Below, piece by piece: positions 1 through 10,899 of a DNA stretch of 64,000 nucleotides. Position 1 is the stretch's first letter; the number at the start of each line of letters is the position of its first letter. The stretch is from Protopterus annectens. Its lineage: Eukaryota > Chordata > Ceratodontiformes > Protopteridae. The notes under the pieces were generated by a model. It was not told the origin of the DNA. It saw nothing but the letters and a program-made list of their open reading frames with translations, and searched no databases. Location of the stretch: contig NC_056737.1 in the NCBI RefSeq assembly GCF_019279795.1, forward strand, positions 1,196,083,146-1,196,147,145. The letters are read 5' to 3'. The position numbers were made by a program, and so were the translations under genes.

Positions 1-960
1 CTTACCAAGGGTTACTGGCAGGTGCCCTTGACTCCCAGTGCTAGACAGAAGTCAGCCTTTGTGACTCCTCTTGGTTTGTATGAGTTCACAAAGATGCCCT
101 TTGGGATGAAGAATGCCCCAGAGACTTTCCAGAGGCTGGTAGCCCATATCCTAGCAGGAGCAGGAGGGTTTGCCCTTGCTTACCTGGATGATATTGCCAT
201 CTACAGCCATTTCTTGCCAGAGCACCTTCAGCATATCAGGGAGGTGCTGGGCAGACTACAGAGGGCAGAGTTGACCATTAAGCCAAGCAAATGTCAGGTG
301 GGTATGGCAGAGGTCTCCTACCTAGGACATAGAGTGGGGAGTGGTAAGCTAAGGCCAGAACCTTCCAAAGTGGAAGCCATTCAGGCATGACCTGCATCTG
401 TTACTAGAAAGCAGGTGAGGGCATTTTTAGGGACAGCAGGGTACTACAGAAAGTCAGTCCCCAGTTATAGTACCATAGCTGCTCCCCTCACAGACCTGGC
501 AAGGAAAAACAGGCCAGATAAGGTAGTGTGGACCTCAGCATGTGAGCAGGCATTCCAGAAGCTTAAAGAAGCTTTGGGAGGACCCCCTGTGTTAGCCAGT
601 CCAGATAACAGCAAAGAATTTGTTGTGCAGGTGGATGCTTGAACCATGGGGTGGGGGCTTTTCTTAGCCAGATTTCTTCAGAGGGAGAAGAGCACTCAGT
701 GGTTTATCTCAGTCATAGGCTGTAGAAAAGGAATGTCTAGCCATAGTGTGGGCACTGCAGAAACTTCAGCCTTATCTGTATGGAAGAAAATACACTGTTG
801 TGACAGATCACAACCCTCTAACATGGTTAAACAGAACTAGTCAGCAAAATGCCAAGTTGCTAAGATGGAGCCTGGGGTTGCAAGCATATGATATGTCAGT
901 GCAGCACTGCAATGGGAATAGCAATGCCAATGCAGATGGGCTCTCAATACAGGGAATGGG
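1..960 (+). pseudogene. Ty3/Gypsy pol remnant: RT and RNase H
   Basis: The RT part shows the palm motifs MPFGMKNAPETFQRL (about 94-138) and YLDDIAIYS (about 181-207), the usual Ty3 catalytic YLDD form. The later part shows the RNase H signature VVTDHNPLTWL (about 797-830) and an ending of the NANADGLS type, normal for the C-terminus of Ty3 RNase H. Upstream parts of pol and gag lie outside the window. It is a broken fossil. Family assignment is secure; subfamily is not. Confidence 0.85.
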
Positions 961-1048
961 GTAGGTATACTCAGATAGACCTAACCCTGTCAAGCGGTGT
1001 TTCTTAAGGGTCACTTGAAAAACTAGCTTGAGTTCTCTGGGGGGGGGG

Positions 1049-2335
1049 TGTGAAGACTGGTAGAGAAGAGTGAAGGCTGCCATCCTAGCCAGATAGAATT
1101 TTATGCATAATTCTATCATTTGTAAATATGAATGTGAATCACAGGCTTGTTGTCTTATATGAAAAAAATGCTGTTACAAAAATGTGGCAACAGTGCTCTC
1201 TACTGACCCAGTAAAAGCATGTTGTAACCATATGATCTAAAGTCGGCTTCAGTCCGGCTAGATGAAGGCTTCCTGCCTATTGTTTTAAGGCTAAAGTTAA
1301 TGACCAACATTTACATATGGAATGTCCTTTATTGCTCTAAGTGTAAAAGAATATAAATGCAGTTTTTGTCAGCCAGGGAACACCAGGAAAGTCTGAAATG
1401 ATGTAATGTTTTATCAGAACAGCAGTTTTAATTTAAAAAGAGAAAAATAGAAGGCATTAAATATTTTTGTCTTGTTCATCCAACTCATCAGCACTGCCTG
1501 TTGTCTTATGTAAGTTATCTTAGACTTGTGTTTTCTTTTAGAGATAGCTAGAATTTAGAACGTTTAGACTGTGTTTTTCTGTGATTTCAGAACTGTACTA
1601 CTGATTTATTTTAAGTATTTCTGTGTGATCTCTGAACTATTGACTAGCACTGTCTCTGTATGTAGTAGAAAGTACTGTCTTGTGGTTTTAATTATTTATT
1701 ATTAAATATTTTAAAACCTTTTAACTGTGGCTGGTTTGTGTAGAGATAATTTAAGCTCTTTAGAGTACTTCTATGTCTTTGGTAAAACTCTGCATAGCCA
1801 CTCTAATAAGCCTTGACTGTAGTCATACTACCAACTGGATAATAATATGGCACAGTAATAATTGGACACCCTTTTAAGGGCCTTTTTTGTAGCTGATAAG
1901 TATCAGCTGGGTGGTGGCATTAATTACTACCATATAGTCTGGGTAAAAGGGGCACAGCTAGAGAACCTGTGCCAGCCTTCCCCAGGAGTGTCTGTGTGAT
2001 TGTATAAACCCTTATCTCAAAGTATGTGTGTGTGTCAGCTACTTGGGCAGGGACACAATGCACTGGTTGGACAGACAGGGTGCTGGAGATTTTAGCTTGC
2101 CCAGCTCGGCTGAGATCTGGACCCTATAGCTGTGCCAGTGGGGAGTCTTATTGGGGACCTGGGAAGCAAGGGAGTGACCAGCCCCGGACTGACTGTGATC
2201 TCTGTGTGCTCTTAAGGGAAATTGCACTTTACTGTGTGTATTTGCTAACCTTTCCTCATATATGAGACTCGCTCTTTGGTGTTAGTGGTGAGGATTGAGG
2301 CTCCTTGATTGCTGGGCCAGGGCACGGGCATCACA
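1049..2335 (+). repeat. 3' LTR of the Ty3/Gypsy fossil
   Basis: The LTR starts TGTGAAGACTGG directly after a run of nine to ten G (polypurine tract). It is proposed to end at TCACA (2331-2335), the inverse of its first five bases TGTGA. Length would be about 1.29 kb, long for a Ty3 LTR. A TATAAAT-like box lies near 1350. The right boundary agrees with the point where CR1 homology begins on the other strand. No second LTR is in the window, so the end is inferred. Confidence 0.6.
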
Positions 2336-2500
2336 AGAAGCAATTGTACCTGTATGTGTTCTGCCCTTTAGCCACTTTGCTGTCCCTCTTATCACAAAGG
2401 GATCTATCTGTAATGCATTAAGCTTAGTAACTATGCTGGTCTGGGGATGATGTCAAATGCCCTGGCCAGGTCAAGATATGCTGTTTGGACAGCATCATCG
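2336..2500 (-). pseudogene. CR1-clade RT fragment
   Basis: Minus-strand translation gives AYLDLARAFDIIP followed by a segment resembling the CR1 stretch INPYVTRWVANWLKDRTH found in LINE A ORF2. Only about 55 codons survive. The Ty3 LTR truncates it on the low-coordinate side. It is too short to place in LINE A or LINE B. Confidence 0.55.
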
Positions 2501-2502
2501 CT

Positions 2503-2576
2503 GTCATAGAATCATAGGAGATTACTACGCTATTGACCTGGAGGTCATTTTAAGCCTAGCCATTTCATTCCAATGT
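2503..2576 (-). repeat. CR1-type 3' tail (LINE B-like)
   Basis: On the minus strand this reads GGCTAGGCTTAAAATGACC, then a palindromic stem (TGACCT/AGGTCA), then AATAGCGTAGTAATCTCC and CTATGATTCTATG. It matches the 3' end of LINE B near 58450-58500 and ends in the classic CR1 8-bp tail repeat ATTCTATG. It directly follows the GAT-repeat end of the RTE element, so it is either a very short 5'-truncated CR1 insertion or a tail carried by the RTE copy. Confidence 0.65.
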
Positions 2577-3088
2577 CATCATCATCATCAGCCCCCTTTT
2601 TCCCCATTTGTTTTCTACATGAGGTCAGGGTATTGTGTTAACCATTGCCAACTCTCTTGATTCAGTGCCACACTCCTGCCTTCTTCAACACTCATGCCTG
2701 ACTGTCACAGATCTTCTTTCACAGAATCCATCTACCTCTTTGTGGGATGTCCTCACTTCCTCTTACCTTCTTACTGTCTTTCCTGAATCTTTCTCACCAG
2801 ATTTTCTTCTGCTTTTCTGCATGTGTCCAGACCATTGTAATCTGTTCCCTTTGATCTTTTCTGCAATTGCAGCTGCTTTGGCTTCTGCTCTTATGTCCTC
2901 ATTTTTTCATCTGTCCCACAGTGTGCATTCTGCCACCCTTCTCAGGCACTTCATTTCCATCACCTCTAGCTTCTTTAACTGTTCTACCTTTATTGCCCAG
3001 GTTTCTGTACCATACACTAGTACTGGTCACTCCACTGTCTTGTACACCTTACTTTTCAGCTTCTTTGGCATTCTTCTATCATAGAATA

Positions 3089-3316
3089 TCATACACCTGA
3101 CACTCTATGCCAGTTGGCTGCAGCCCCTCTGAGTCTAGCTTTGACCTCTTTATTCAGACTTTCCTTCTCCTCAACCACTCCTCTCAGATACTTGAAGCTG
3201 TTTACCTGTTCCACTATCTTCCCTTCTATCTCTATTCTCAGCTTCTTCTGATTTCCCCAGTGTGCTGCCATTACCACCATCTTATCTGTGCTTAGTTTCT
3301 TCCCATGGACCTGCAA
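3089..3316 (-). pseudogene. RTE ORF C-terminal fragment
   Basis: Seventy-five open codons include VNSFKYLRGVVEEKESLNKE and ARLRGAAANWHRVSGV. This matches the conserved post-RT region of RTE-type LINEs (usual form FKYLG, then a KARI and NWHRVSGVL block). It keeps the correct order relative to the RT fragment at 3658-4134. Confidence 0.75.
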
Positions 3317-3657
3317 GTTTGCATTCCATTCTCCCAGCCTTTGTTGAAGTTCTAGCTCAGAGTCTGCCTATAATGCCACATTGTCTGCATACAGCAACTT
3401 TGTTGATCTGTCCCCTCCAACCTGTTTGCTAATGAAGAACATCACCAGAATAAACAGCAGTGGGCTCAGAGATGAGGCCTGGTGTACTCCCACTCCCACT
3501 GTGAACCCCTCTTTGAGGCCAAACACTGTTCATGATTGAGTCATTGGGTCCTTGCACATAGCCTTTTCTTATTCTACCAATGTTTCTTGGACTTCAAACT
3601 ACCTCAATACTGCCCAGATCACCTTTCTTGGGCCCTTGTCATATGCTTTCTATAAGT

Positions 3658-4134
3658 CTAGGATTCCCAGTTGGACTCTCTCCTTATCTCTAGCTTCTTC
3701 TCAAGTATCTGTCTAACTGCAAACATCGGGTCAGTTGTGCTGTATCCTGATCTGAATCCAAACTGTTCATCTCCCATCTCACATTCTACTACTCTGCATA
3801 TCCATTTATTAATCACCCTGCCCAGAGCTTTCATGCAATGTGATAGGAGTTTGATGCCTCTGTACTGCCCACAGTTGTGAATGTCCCCTTTGTTTTTGTA
3901 CACTGGCACAAGTATGCTTATTCTCCAGTCATCTGGGATACACCTTTCTCTCCACACTGCCATTAGTACCCTCAGGAGCCATGTCTCCCCTATCTCACAC
4001 AGCATATTTATCATATCTGCCGCATCCTTATCTGAGCCCTCTGCTTTCCCTGACATCATTTTCCTTAGTACTGTTCTTACTTCTTCTAAGGTGGGCTCCT
4101 CTTCTTCTATCAATGTAGGCTGTTTCTGGGGCAT
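3658..4134 (-). pseudogene. RTE reverse transcriptase fragment
   Basis: A 158-codon open stretch contains the RTE signature VPVYKNKGDIHNCGQYRGIK, followed by SHCMKALGRVI and EQFGFRSGYSTTDPMFAVRQ. These are the RT1/RT2 blocks of RTE-type polymerases. The catalytic block further downstream is degraded. The piece lies in the expected order between the basic linker and the C-terminal region. It is a remnant of a self-mobilising reverse transcriptase and not a host gene. Confidence 0.8.
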
Positions 4135-4212
4135 TCAGAAGCTGCTGGAAATACTCCTTCCATCTACCTTTGATGTCCTCTGGACTGGTGAGCAGGTTGC
4201 TGCTGGCATCCC

Positions 4213-4563
4213 TTATGAAGGGTGTCTGACTATCTTCTTTATCTTTCTGTCTTTGCCTTGCAACCTGATATAGTTTGTGCTACCTATTGAGTCTCTTTCC
4301 AGAAGTTGGTATAGTGCCTCCAATGCTCTGTTCTTTGCTATTGCAACTTCTTTCTTAGCTTCTTTGTTAGCAACCCAGTAGTCCTTCCAAGCCAGTTCAG
4401 TCTTTTCTATCTCCCACTTCTTCCTGCACTTCTTCTTTCTTTTGATGGCTTCCTGGACTTCTGCATTCCACCACCAGCTTTCCTTATGTGCCTTATTTCC
4501 ATACCTGGCTCGGCCACATATCATTTCAGTAGTCCTAACACATGCTGTTTTAGGCACTGCCAT
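4213..4563 (-). pseudogene. RTE endonuclease-RT linker fragment
   Basis: This 116-codon stretch is Lys/Glu/Trp-rich, with KESWWWNAEVQEAIKRKKK and EAKKEVAIAKNRALEALYQL. It matches the basic, probably coiled linker between the endonuclease and RT of RTE-type LINEs. It lies immediately upstream, in the reading direction, of the RT fragment. Confidence 0.75.
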
Positions 4564-5042
4564 TCTTGTTCAACTCCACCTTGGGGTGCTAGAACTGTTG
4601 TACTTTGTCTCCAGTCAACCTCCAGGTCTTCAGCCTGGTTTCTGTTGACCTTAGAGCCTTCTCTGACCAGTGCTTTCAGATGATTATGGCAACTAGTGGT
4701 TTATGCTGTGGGCCAACTGTTTCACTGGGCATGACTTTGCAATTATGGATTCTACCCAGTGCCTTTTCCTTACTAGAAGGAAGTCTACCTGAGTTTCATA
4801 TTGACTACTCTTGTATGTGATCTTGTGACTGTCTATGTGTTGGCTACTACCAAGAAGTCTAGAATGACTTCTCCTTCTTTATTCCTGTTGTCCCACCCAT
4901 GTGGACCCAGGCAGTCCTCATGTCCTCTTCTGTCTGTCCCGGTATGTGCTTTCAAATCACCCACTATCAACACCAATTCATGTTGTCTTGCTTTTACAGT
5001 ATGTAGTAGGTCCTACAACTGCTGTCTGGAGTCATTGTCCCA

Positions 5043-5637
5043 CTGTACTCATCCCTCATTAGACCCATTATAGAATACAATGCCCCATTTGGTATGTACC
5101 TCTCAAGACATCTGCAACAACTGGAAAGGCCGCAGAAATACCTCACTAAAAGAATCACAGGCCTAAAGCAGATGCCCTATGTTGACCGCCTTAAAAAACT
5201 CCAGCTATACTCTGTCGCATATCATCTACTCCGAGGCAATCTCTGCTTAACATACAAGGCCATGTCAAATCCAGTGTTGTTGGACATGCTACACTTAAAG
5301 AAATTCCAATCCCTCAGAGCCACATGCTCCAGGGATCTAAACCTTGTCATCACAATAAACAAAACATGTTGGAGGGATAGGTTCCTGAGCCAGAGACTCC
5401 CCAGACTCTGGAATAGATTGCCCATACATGCTCTTTGGCCCTCTTCAAAAGGAACCTTGATGATTGGATGGGAGAAAGGAAAGTCACCCCGGGGATCATG
5501 TCAGTCGCCCTGCTAGACGAGGGTCTAGGGAAGTAAATAGTGTGGGAAAAAATAGCTAGGGAATTGTTATGGCTAGGCTTGTATAGGCCCTAGGTCTGAT
5601 AGCCTAGTACCAACCTATGAACCTATGAACCTATGAA
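5043..5637 (+). mobile_element. LINE A (CR1 clade), 5'-truncated insertion in the RTE element
   Basis: Plus-strand CR1 sequence starts abruptly inside the RT C-terminal region and runs through the stop, a short 3' UTR with the GGCTAGGCTT hairpin, and three ATGAACCT-type tail repeats (to about 5637). RTE endonuclease sequence flanks it on both sides in the opposite orientation, so the CR1 is the younger insertion. 5' truncation is the normal outcome of target-primed reverse transcription. Confidence 0.85.
5094..5516 (+). pseudogene. LINE A ORF2 C-terminus (truncated copy)
   Basis: One hundred and forty codons, including YLSRHLQQLERPQKYLTKRI, YHLLRGNLCLTYKAMSNP and CWRDRFLSQRLPRLWNRLP, are closely similar to the C-terminal third of ORF2 in the copies ending at 25584 and 44655. 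The catalytic region is absent because the copy is 5'-truncated. The last codons diverge from the other copies (WEKGKSPRGSCQSPC), consistent with a late frameshift. Confidence 0.8.
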
Positions 5638-6015
5638 TGCACTTTTCCTCACTATCACAACTCTGTTGTGGGGCATAGGCTGAGATTATGAATACTGCCC
5701 TATCATACTGGAGTCTGATTGCCACAAGTCTGTCATTAATTCTGATGATAGCCCTCACTGCCTTCTGAAGCCTCTCTCTCTCACCACAATTCCTACACCA
5801 TTTCTAGACTGTGCCCCTCCTGAGTAGTAGAGTCTGGATCCCAAGCCAAGTGGCTTTTCTACACTGCCCCTCCATCACATCTCTTGGATACATAGGATGT
5901 CCAGCCTCCTCAGTATCATCATGTCATCCACTTCCAAGTTGCATCCTGTCAGTGTATATACATTAAGTGTAGCAATTCTCAGTTCAGGTTTGGGAGGTTG
6001 GTTGGTTTTCCATCC

Positions 6016-6429
6016 AGCTTTCACTCAACAGAGCTATTTCATGTAACCCAGGCTGGGCAATTAGACACAGCCAGTCAAAAACTTATTGACCCAGGCTGCT
6101 GGGCTTTAGCTTTATGGTGGGTGCACACTGGCCAATAGGTTCAGATATACCCCTCTAACCATTGGCAAGGATCCTTGGCATAGGTCAGACTAGGCCGGGT
6201 CCTCAACCTACTTATCATCGGTAACTACTCATGCCTATTTTGGCGACATTAGTCAACATGACTGAATCACCTAGAGACATATTTTACACCATATCCCTGC
6301 CATGGTGCAGTCTGTGATCCATATTCTCCTATCTTGAGGATACTGCACATTACAGTGGATGCCCAAAGTGGTTGGTCTGTACAACTCTTTCCTCTATAAG
6401 GCATCATTGGTAAGTTTGAGATGGAAATG
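6016..6429. other. Unassigned interval between RTE and SINE
   Basis: I see no coding signal or clear repeat. The part next to 6015 may be the RTE 5' UTR, since its base composition continues without an obvious break to about 6240. Confidence 0.3.
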
Positions 6430-6588
6430 CTCAGCATGGCTTAGCATGTTTTTTGGATGTGGGAGAAGCCCCACAGGGACACAGTGAGAACATGCAAACT
6501 CCAAACAGGCATTGGTCAGAGGTCAGGATCGAACCTTGTACCATGTGCATGGGAGGCAAAGACCTTAACTATTATGCCAATTGGTCAT
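6430..6588 (-). mobile_element. tRNA-derived SINE
   Basis: The minus strand starts with a tRNA-like head: A-box-like TGGCATAATAGTTAAGG and B-box GGTTCGATCCTGACC, correctly spaced. A body containing GTTTGCATGTTCTCACTGTG and CCCACATCCAAAAAACATGC follows, a motif common in animal SINEs. Its head abuts the end of LINE B 3' UTR sequence at 6589, so it inserted there or replaced the LINE tail. Confidence 0.65.
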
Positions 6589-6786
6589 CCCAATGTAATA
6601 CCATGAAAATGCAAGTCAGTACCCATGATTGCATTTAATGATAACTGCCCATGCCCAGGAGGGTTGTGGGTACTATCCCGGTAAGAATTTATGGTGCTTC
6701 ATCCACTCATCCGGGTTCCTCTTGAACAGTGTCATAGAGATGCTCTCTTTCACATGAATTTATTGCCTATTCCAAAGATGAGACAG

Positions 6787-7392
6787 TCACTGGGAAATAA
6801 ATCTGTCCCTCCAGCATGTCCTATTTAAGTCACAGGCCATATTTAGGTCCCTGGAATGGGCAGCCATAGTCCTGTTTGATTTACTGATATGTAGCAAGTT
6901 CATTAGATTTGAGTCTTGGATTGCTCTGTAGGCCAGGCATAAGTCTCCCCAAAGAAGTCTATATGATACGGAGTATAGTGACAGGGATTTTAGTCGGTCC
7001 ATGTAAGGCACATGCTTGAGGCCCTTGATCTTTTTTGTTAGAAACCTCTGAGGTCTCTCCATTTTCTGCAGGTGCTTTGTACTGTACATGAAAAACGGGG
7101 CGTTATACTCAGTTATGGCCTGGATTAGTGCTGAGTATACAGGGGTTATAACCTCTTTTGCTCTCAAGGCTATGTCTTTGCTAATCAAGTGTGCTGTGTA
7201 GAAAGTCTTCCCTACTACAGTAGATGCATGGTGGGTGAAGTTAAGGTTGCAGTCAACTTGTGATCCCAGATCCCTTACCGCTTTGCGGGTATTTAGGGAT
7301 TGTTGATTTGATAGTGTGAATGGACATTGTTTGTGCCAAAGGGAATGATGATGCATTTCTTTGCATTCAGTTTGAGAACATAAGTAATACAT
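6787..7392 (-). pseudogene. LINE B ORF2 C-terminal fragment
   Basis: Two hundred and one codons after the RT palm, including VRDLGSQVDCNLNFTHHAST, EVITPVYSALIQAITEYNAP and HSRDLNMACDLNRTCWRDRF. They are collinear with the C-terminus of ORF2 in the copy at 57595-58217. The open frame ends at RFISQ, short of the normal end (QLPCLWNRLP-type). Confidence 0.75.
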
Positions 7393-7424
7393 GCTAGTCC
7401 GAGTGGGACCCTCCTGGAGTATAC

Positions 7425-8030
7425 TTACTTCATTTGGGATTCAATGATTACACCTACTTTACATTTGTCTGCAAACTTCGGCAGCCACAACCTCTTAATT
7501 TTGACCTGAACTTCTGAGAAGTATATACCAAACAGTAGGGGGCTCAGCACTGATTCCTGTGGCACCGCACTTTTAAAAGGTCTGCTGGTTGATGTGGAGT
7601 GATTGACTTTGATATTGTGTGTCCAGTTTGTGAGCCAATTGGCAACCTGTTTTACAATGAAGGAGTTTATGTTCAGTTTGCTAAGTTTATCAGTAATGCC
7701 TGAATGTGGAATTGTGTTAAAAACCTTTGCCAAGTCGAGGTATCCTGTGTGCACAGATTTGTCTTCATCAATGGCCTTGGTCACATTTTCAAAGACATCC
7801 ACCAGATTTAACAGGCAGAATCTGCCTTTGACAAAGCTGAATTGGGTAGGATCCAGGGTTTGGAGGTCACCTATGTCTTTATTTATGATGTCCATAATGA
7901 TACATTCCATGGCCTTAGACATGAGGCTGGTCAGGCTTATGGGTCTGTAATTCCCTGGGTCTGTTGCTAGGCCACCTTTGTGGAGGGGAATAACTGTTGC
8001 TGTTCTCCATTCCATGGGAACAAATCCCAT
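7425..8030 (-). pseudogene. LINE B reverse transcriptase core fragment
   Basis: Two hundred and one open codons carry the CR1 RT blocks VIPLHKGGLATDPGNYRPIS, LDPTQFSFVKGRFCLLNLVD, GYLDLAKVFNTIPHSGITDK and a degraded PQESVLSPLLFGIYFSEV. The catalytic motif reads FADKCK where an intact copy would have FADDCK, so one catalytic aspartate is lost. Confidence 0.8.
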
Positions 8031-8032
8031 GC

Positions 8033-8302
8033 TTAGACTATGATTGAACTTAATGGTGATGCTAGTTTATGTTTTAGCCTGTTTAGAAGACAGCCTGAGA
8101 TATCTTCTGGTCCCATAGAGGCTGTGTTTTTTGTCTTAGATAAGGCTTTAAGGACCTGCTCTTCAGATATGTAGGGTGGGGTAAGTTTGGAGGAAGGTTT
8201 ATGTTCAATTAGGAGGGATAAGGGAGTGAAATGTTCACCAAACCTATCCATTAGCAGGTTTACTATCTCTGTGGGGTCAGTTTGTGTGACACCATTGGTC
8301 AC
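8033..8302 (-). pseudogene. LINE B ORF2 fragment, start of RT
   Basis: Eighty-nine codons including EQVLKALSKTKNTASMGPED and ISGCLLNRLKHKLASPLSSI, matching the CR1 block before RT1 (compare AKNTASMGPDGVPGC in LINE A). It is in the right order between the linker at 8403-8639 and the RT core. Confidence 0.75.
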
Positions 8303-8402
8303 TAGTTCTGCACATACTTGGCTCCTACCTTTTAGGCTAAGTACATACTTGAACTTGCTAAGTTTATCTCAAAGGAGCCCTTAGAGGATTTGACAAGTTG
8401 TC

Positions 8403-8639
8403 TTATTTGCCAGTTGAAGCTGAGGACATTGCTTTTCCATTGTCGGGGCCTTGCCTTTGCTTTCTTAGACAGCAACATGTTGCTTTTATTGTAAATTTGT
8501 TGATACTGGATGTCCACCATGGCAGCTTGTTTTTACTTGAGGCTCTAGCTGTGTTTTTTTCTGGTACAGCTGAGTTTATACAGGGCTTTAGTGTAAGCTT
8601 CAGTGTAGTTAACAACTTCCAGCTTGGAGTGGGGCACAT
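8403..8639 (-). pseudogene. LINE B ORF2 fragment, endonuclease-RT linker
   Basis: Seventy-eight codons with NKLPWWTSSINKFT followed by a basic stretch, collinear with the linker in LINE A (PVWWTPAINKLYNRRRKLL). The order agrees with the neighbouring fragments. A frame change separates it from the endonuclease piece at 8640-8937. Confidence 0.65.
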
Positions 8640-8937
8640 AATGCATTTATACCTTCACCTAAGAGGGTATAGTTTGCCTTGGTGAAGTTTTTTTTTCTGA
8701 TTTCATCCTTTGTGAGTTCTGGTGGTAGTACCAGCTTGAAAGTGGTTGTTTTGTGGTTGGATTTAACTAATGAGTGTCTTACAGTTGTAGTAGTGCATCT
8801 GTTTGACATGTTGGTGATGACCAGATCTAGAATGTTTGTTCCTCTTGTCGGGGTATGAACAATGTGTTGCAGGACATTTGAATTAGCAAAGTCAAGAAAC
8901 TTTTGTGGCAACAAGTTGGAGCTAGTGTAGGTTTCCC

Positions 8938-9460
8938 AGTTGACAGCAGCTTGTGTTACTCTTTCAAAGAAGTTGACCAGATTCATTAAACACGAGTTAT
9001 CCTTGACAAAGCCAGATTGTTGTGGGTTTAGCCTAATGAGATTTTTAATGGCATCATTTATCAAGTCAGTATAAAATGTTACATGGCATTTCTGGCGGGG
9101 GTCAGTGATGAGTTCACCTCTGTGGACTGGCATCGCTACTGCCTTCTGTTGGACCTCAGGGACAAAGCCAGTGGCTATATTCAGGTTAAATAGTCGGAGT
9201 GACTGTTCCAGGACTTGTTTGTCACTGTTTAATAAGCAGACAGGTATATTATCAAGTCTCTTCGAGGAAGTATTTTTGGCCTTGGAGAGTATTGTTAAGT
9301 AAAGGATCATTAATGGTGATGAAGGCTCTGAGAACTTCAGTGATAAGTGGGCTTTGGATAGTTGTCTTGAGATAAAATTTGCAATTAATTTGTTTGCTAA
9401 TATGTTGGACAATGTACACTGGGACATAGCTGGAGATATCATTATGAATAAGTTCAGACT
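8938..9460 (-). mobile_element. Older CR1-clade RT fragment joined to LINE B
   Basis: Upstream of LINE B on the minus strand, the same open stretch (9442-8609) begins with RT sequence (LSKAKNTSSKRLDNIPVCLL, QSGFVKDNSCLMNLVNFFER) and then jumps at about 8937 to endonuclease sequence (WETYTSSNLLPQKFLDFANS). RT before endonuclease is the wrong order for one element. This is therefore a junction of two CR1 copies: LINE B inserted in, or recombined with, an older CR1. Confidence 0.7.
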
Positions 9461-10899
9461 AATATTAGGAATTATTTCATAGTTTCCTAAGATAGATAAA
9501 GAAGGATCTGTAATTACCCTAAGCTTCAGATACTAACCTAAGCTCATGGGCTACATTAGTAGACTGTATAGTACTTTTTTAAGTTTTTTCATCAATCTTT
9601 TGATTTTATCCTTTATATTAGGACTTCTTGATTTTCTGTGTACCTTAAGGAGTTTTTTTCTGTTTTATTGTAAAATTTATTTTGTTTGTTCTTAAATGTT
9701 CCATTATATTTAGATCTGGTTGGGACTGCCAATTCTATACATTTGCCCAGGTGGGTACAGAACTTCTTTTTAAGCTATCTGCTATACCAACATCTGAAGT
9801 CATGCTGCTGTAGTTGAATTTTGTAATTTCATCACAGTGGTTTATGTTTTATCCCATGCATGGGTCCCCTGAAATTATATGTGGTTTGATCCCCATTATT
9901 ATAATTCTGGGTAATCTATATAATTATAGATGGTGGGATGGGTAAGGCCAATCTACAACCAAATAGGATAGGTAATTCTGAGCACTAAAAGGGAACTTGC
10001 CTAGGCTTAAAATGGCCTAGTACTTACCTGTGAACCTGTGAGAATAGTATGTTTGAAATCCTTATGTTCTGAGATATTGTCAGCATGTTTAATGATGCTG
10101 AAAGTTAAGATCACTAGTTTATAAGACAACACCAGTGGAATACTACACAAAAATATGACATAACTGAAAAAGTGCAGATATTTTCAGACCTGATGCATAC
10201 CATATTTTAAGGGAAAAAGTTAGAAAAAATCCTGTTGGCACCAACTTTACCAGCAGGTATGGAATAAATATATTTATCCATTTAATAAATACAATACATA
10301 TTTTCATAATCTTTTTACATTAGAAATGGTAATCCCAATAAACCCACTCGAAAAGTCATTTCCACATCTAATGCAACCATTGCCAGTGACTTTTTGAACA
10401 TGTAGCATCAGTCAGAATATACTGAACTGTTTGGACTTTGTCATCCGATTACATATGTTCAAAATTTGTATAAGAATTCCTTTAATTACAATTAGCCACA
10501 TTTAGTTAAAAAAGGATATTATAAAATGACACAATTAAGAGGCATGCCAATTGCCATAGCATTATCCATTTACAATCTAAATGATTACATCAGTTAAGTC
10601 AGAGCTATAATAGCTTAAAATAACAATTTTTGCTTTTAAGAATGTAGTTGTGACAAGAACAGCAAGTACTAGTTGCGCAAAGATTATATTTTTTATATAA
10701 ATGGAATACAAAGAAATCTAAGACTATTCTATTGATCAGTTTCCCTAGTATATAAAGACAATTTTATGAATAAACTATTAAAATTCGGAAAAGTATGGGA
10801 TAAACTTTCATTGTCTAGGACTTCGGGTGAAAGCCTTAAAGGGATTCAAAAAAAACTCTCTAAAGAAATAACATCAATAAAAGTACAGCAAAAGGTGTG

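Larger units (their letters stand above)
1..2335 (+). mobile_element. Ty3/Gypsy LTR retrotransposon fossil (3' part)
   Basis: This is the 3' portion of a Ty3/Gypsy-type element cut by the window edge. It shows reverse transcriptase, then RNase H, then a G-rich polypurine tract (about 1039-1048), then a long 3' LTR. It is broken, with a handful of breaks. RNase H is followed within about 90 bp by the polypurine tract, with no integrase between them. Known Gmr1-like elements carry integrase upstream of RT; an internal deletion is the alternative. Its right end abuts CR1 debris at 2336, so it probably inserted into that older LINE. Moderate age is inferred from its readable motifs. Confidence 0.85.
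2577..6015 (-). mobile_element. RTE-clade LINE (degenerate), interrupted by a CR1
   Basis: A minus-strand non-LTR retrotransposon. Near 5990-5640 the AP-endonuclease start is readable (IATLNV, DILCIQE, SRNGVGIVV, ISAYAPQ). The endonuclease continues after a CR1 insertion at about 5040-4750 (VGDLKAHTGTDR, HGWDNRNKEGE). A basic linker lies at 4563-4213, RT at 4134-3658 and the C-terminal region at 3316-3089. The 3' end is a short (GAT)n run at 2577-2595, typical of RTE elements. It carries many stops and frameshifts, so it is old. A 5' UTR may extend to about 6240. Confidence 0.8.
6589..8937 (-). mobile_element. LINE B (CR1 clade), 5'-truncated copy
   Basis: A minus-strand CR1 element belonging to the same family as 46.1-58.5 kb. 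It begins inside the endonuclease at the residue matching the W of YPNIDW and continues through linker, RT and C-terminus to the 3' UTR, where GGTATTACATTGGG (6589-6602) matches 58440. The final hairpin tail is missing because a SINE abuts. Several frameshifts and stops divide it into open pieces at 8639-8403, 8302-8033, 8030-7425 and 7392-6787. Confidence 0.8.

Noticed and set aside
7603-7950. Plus-strand ORF of 115 codons
   Set aside because: It is a shadow of the minus-strand LINE B reverse transcriptase.
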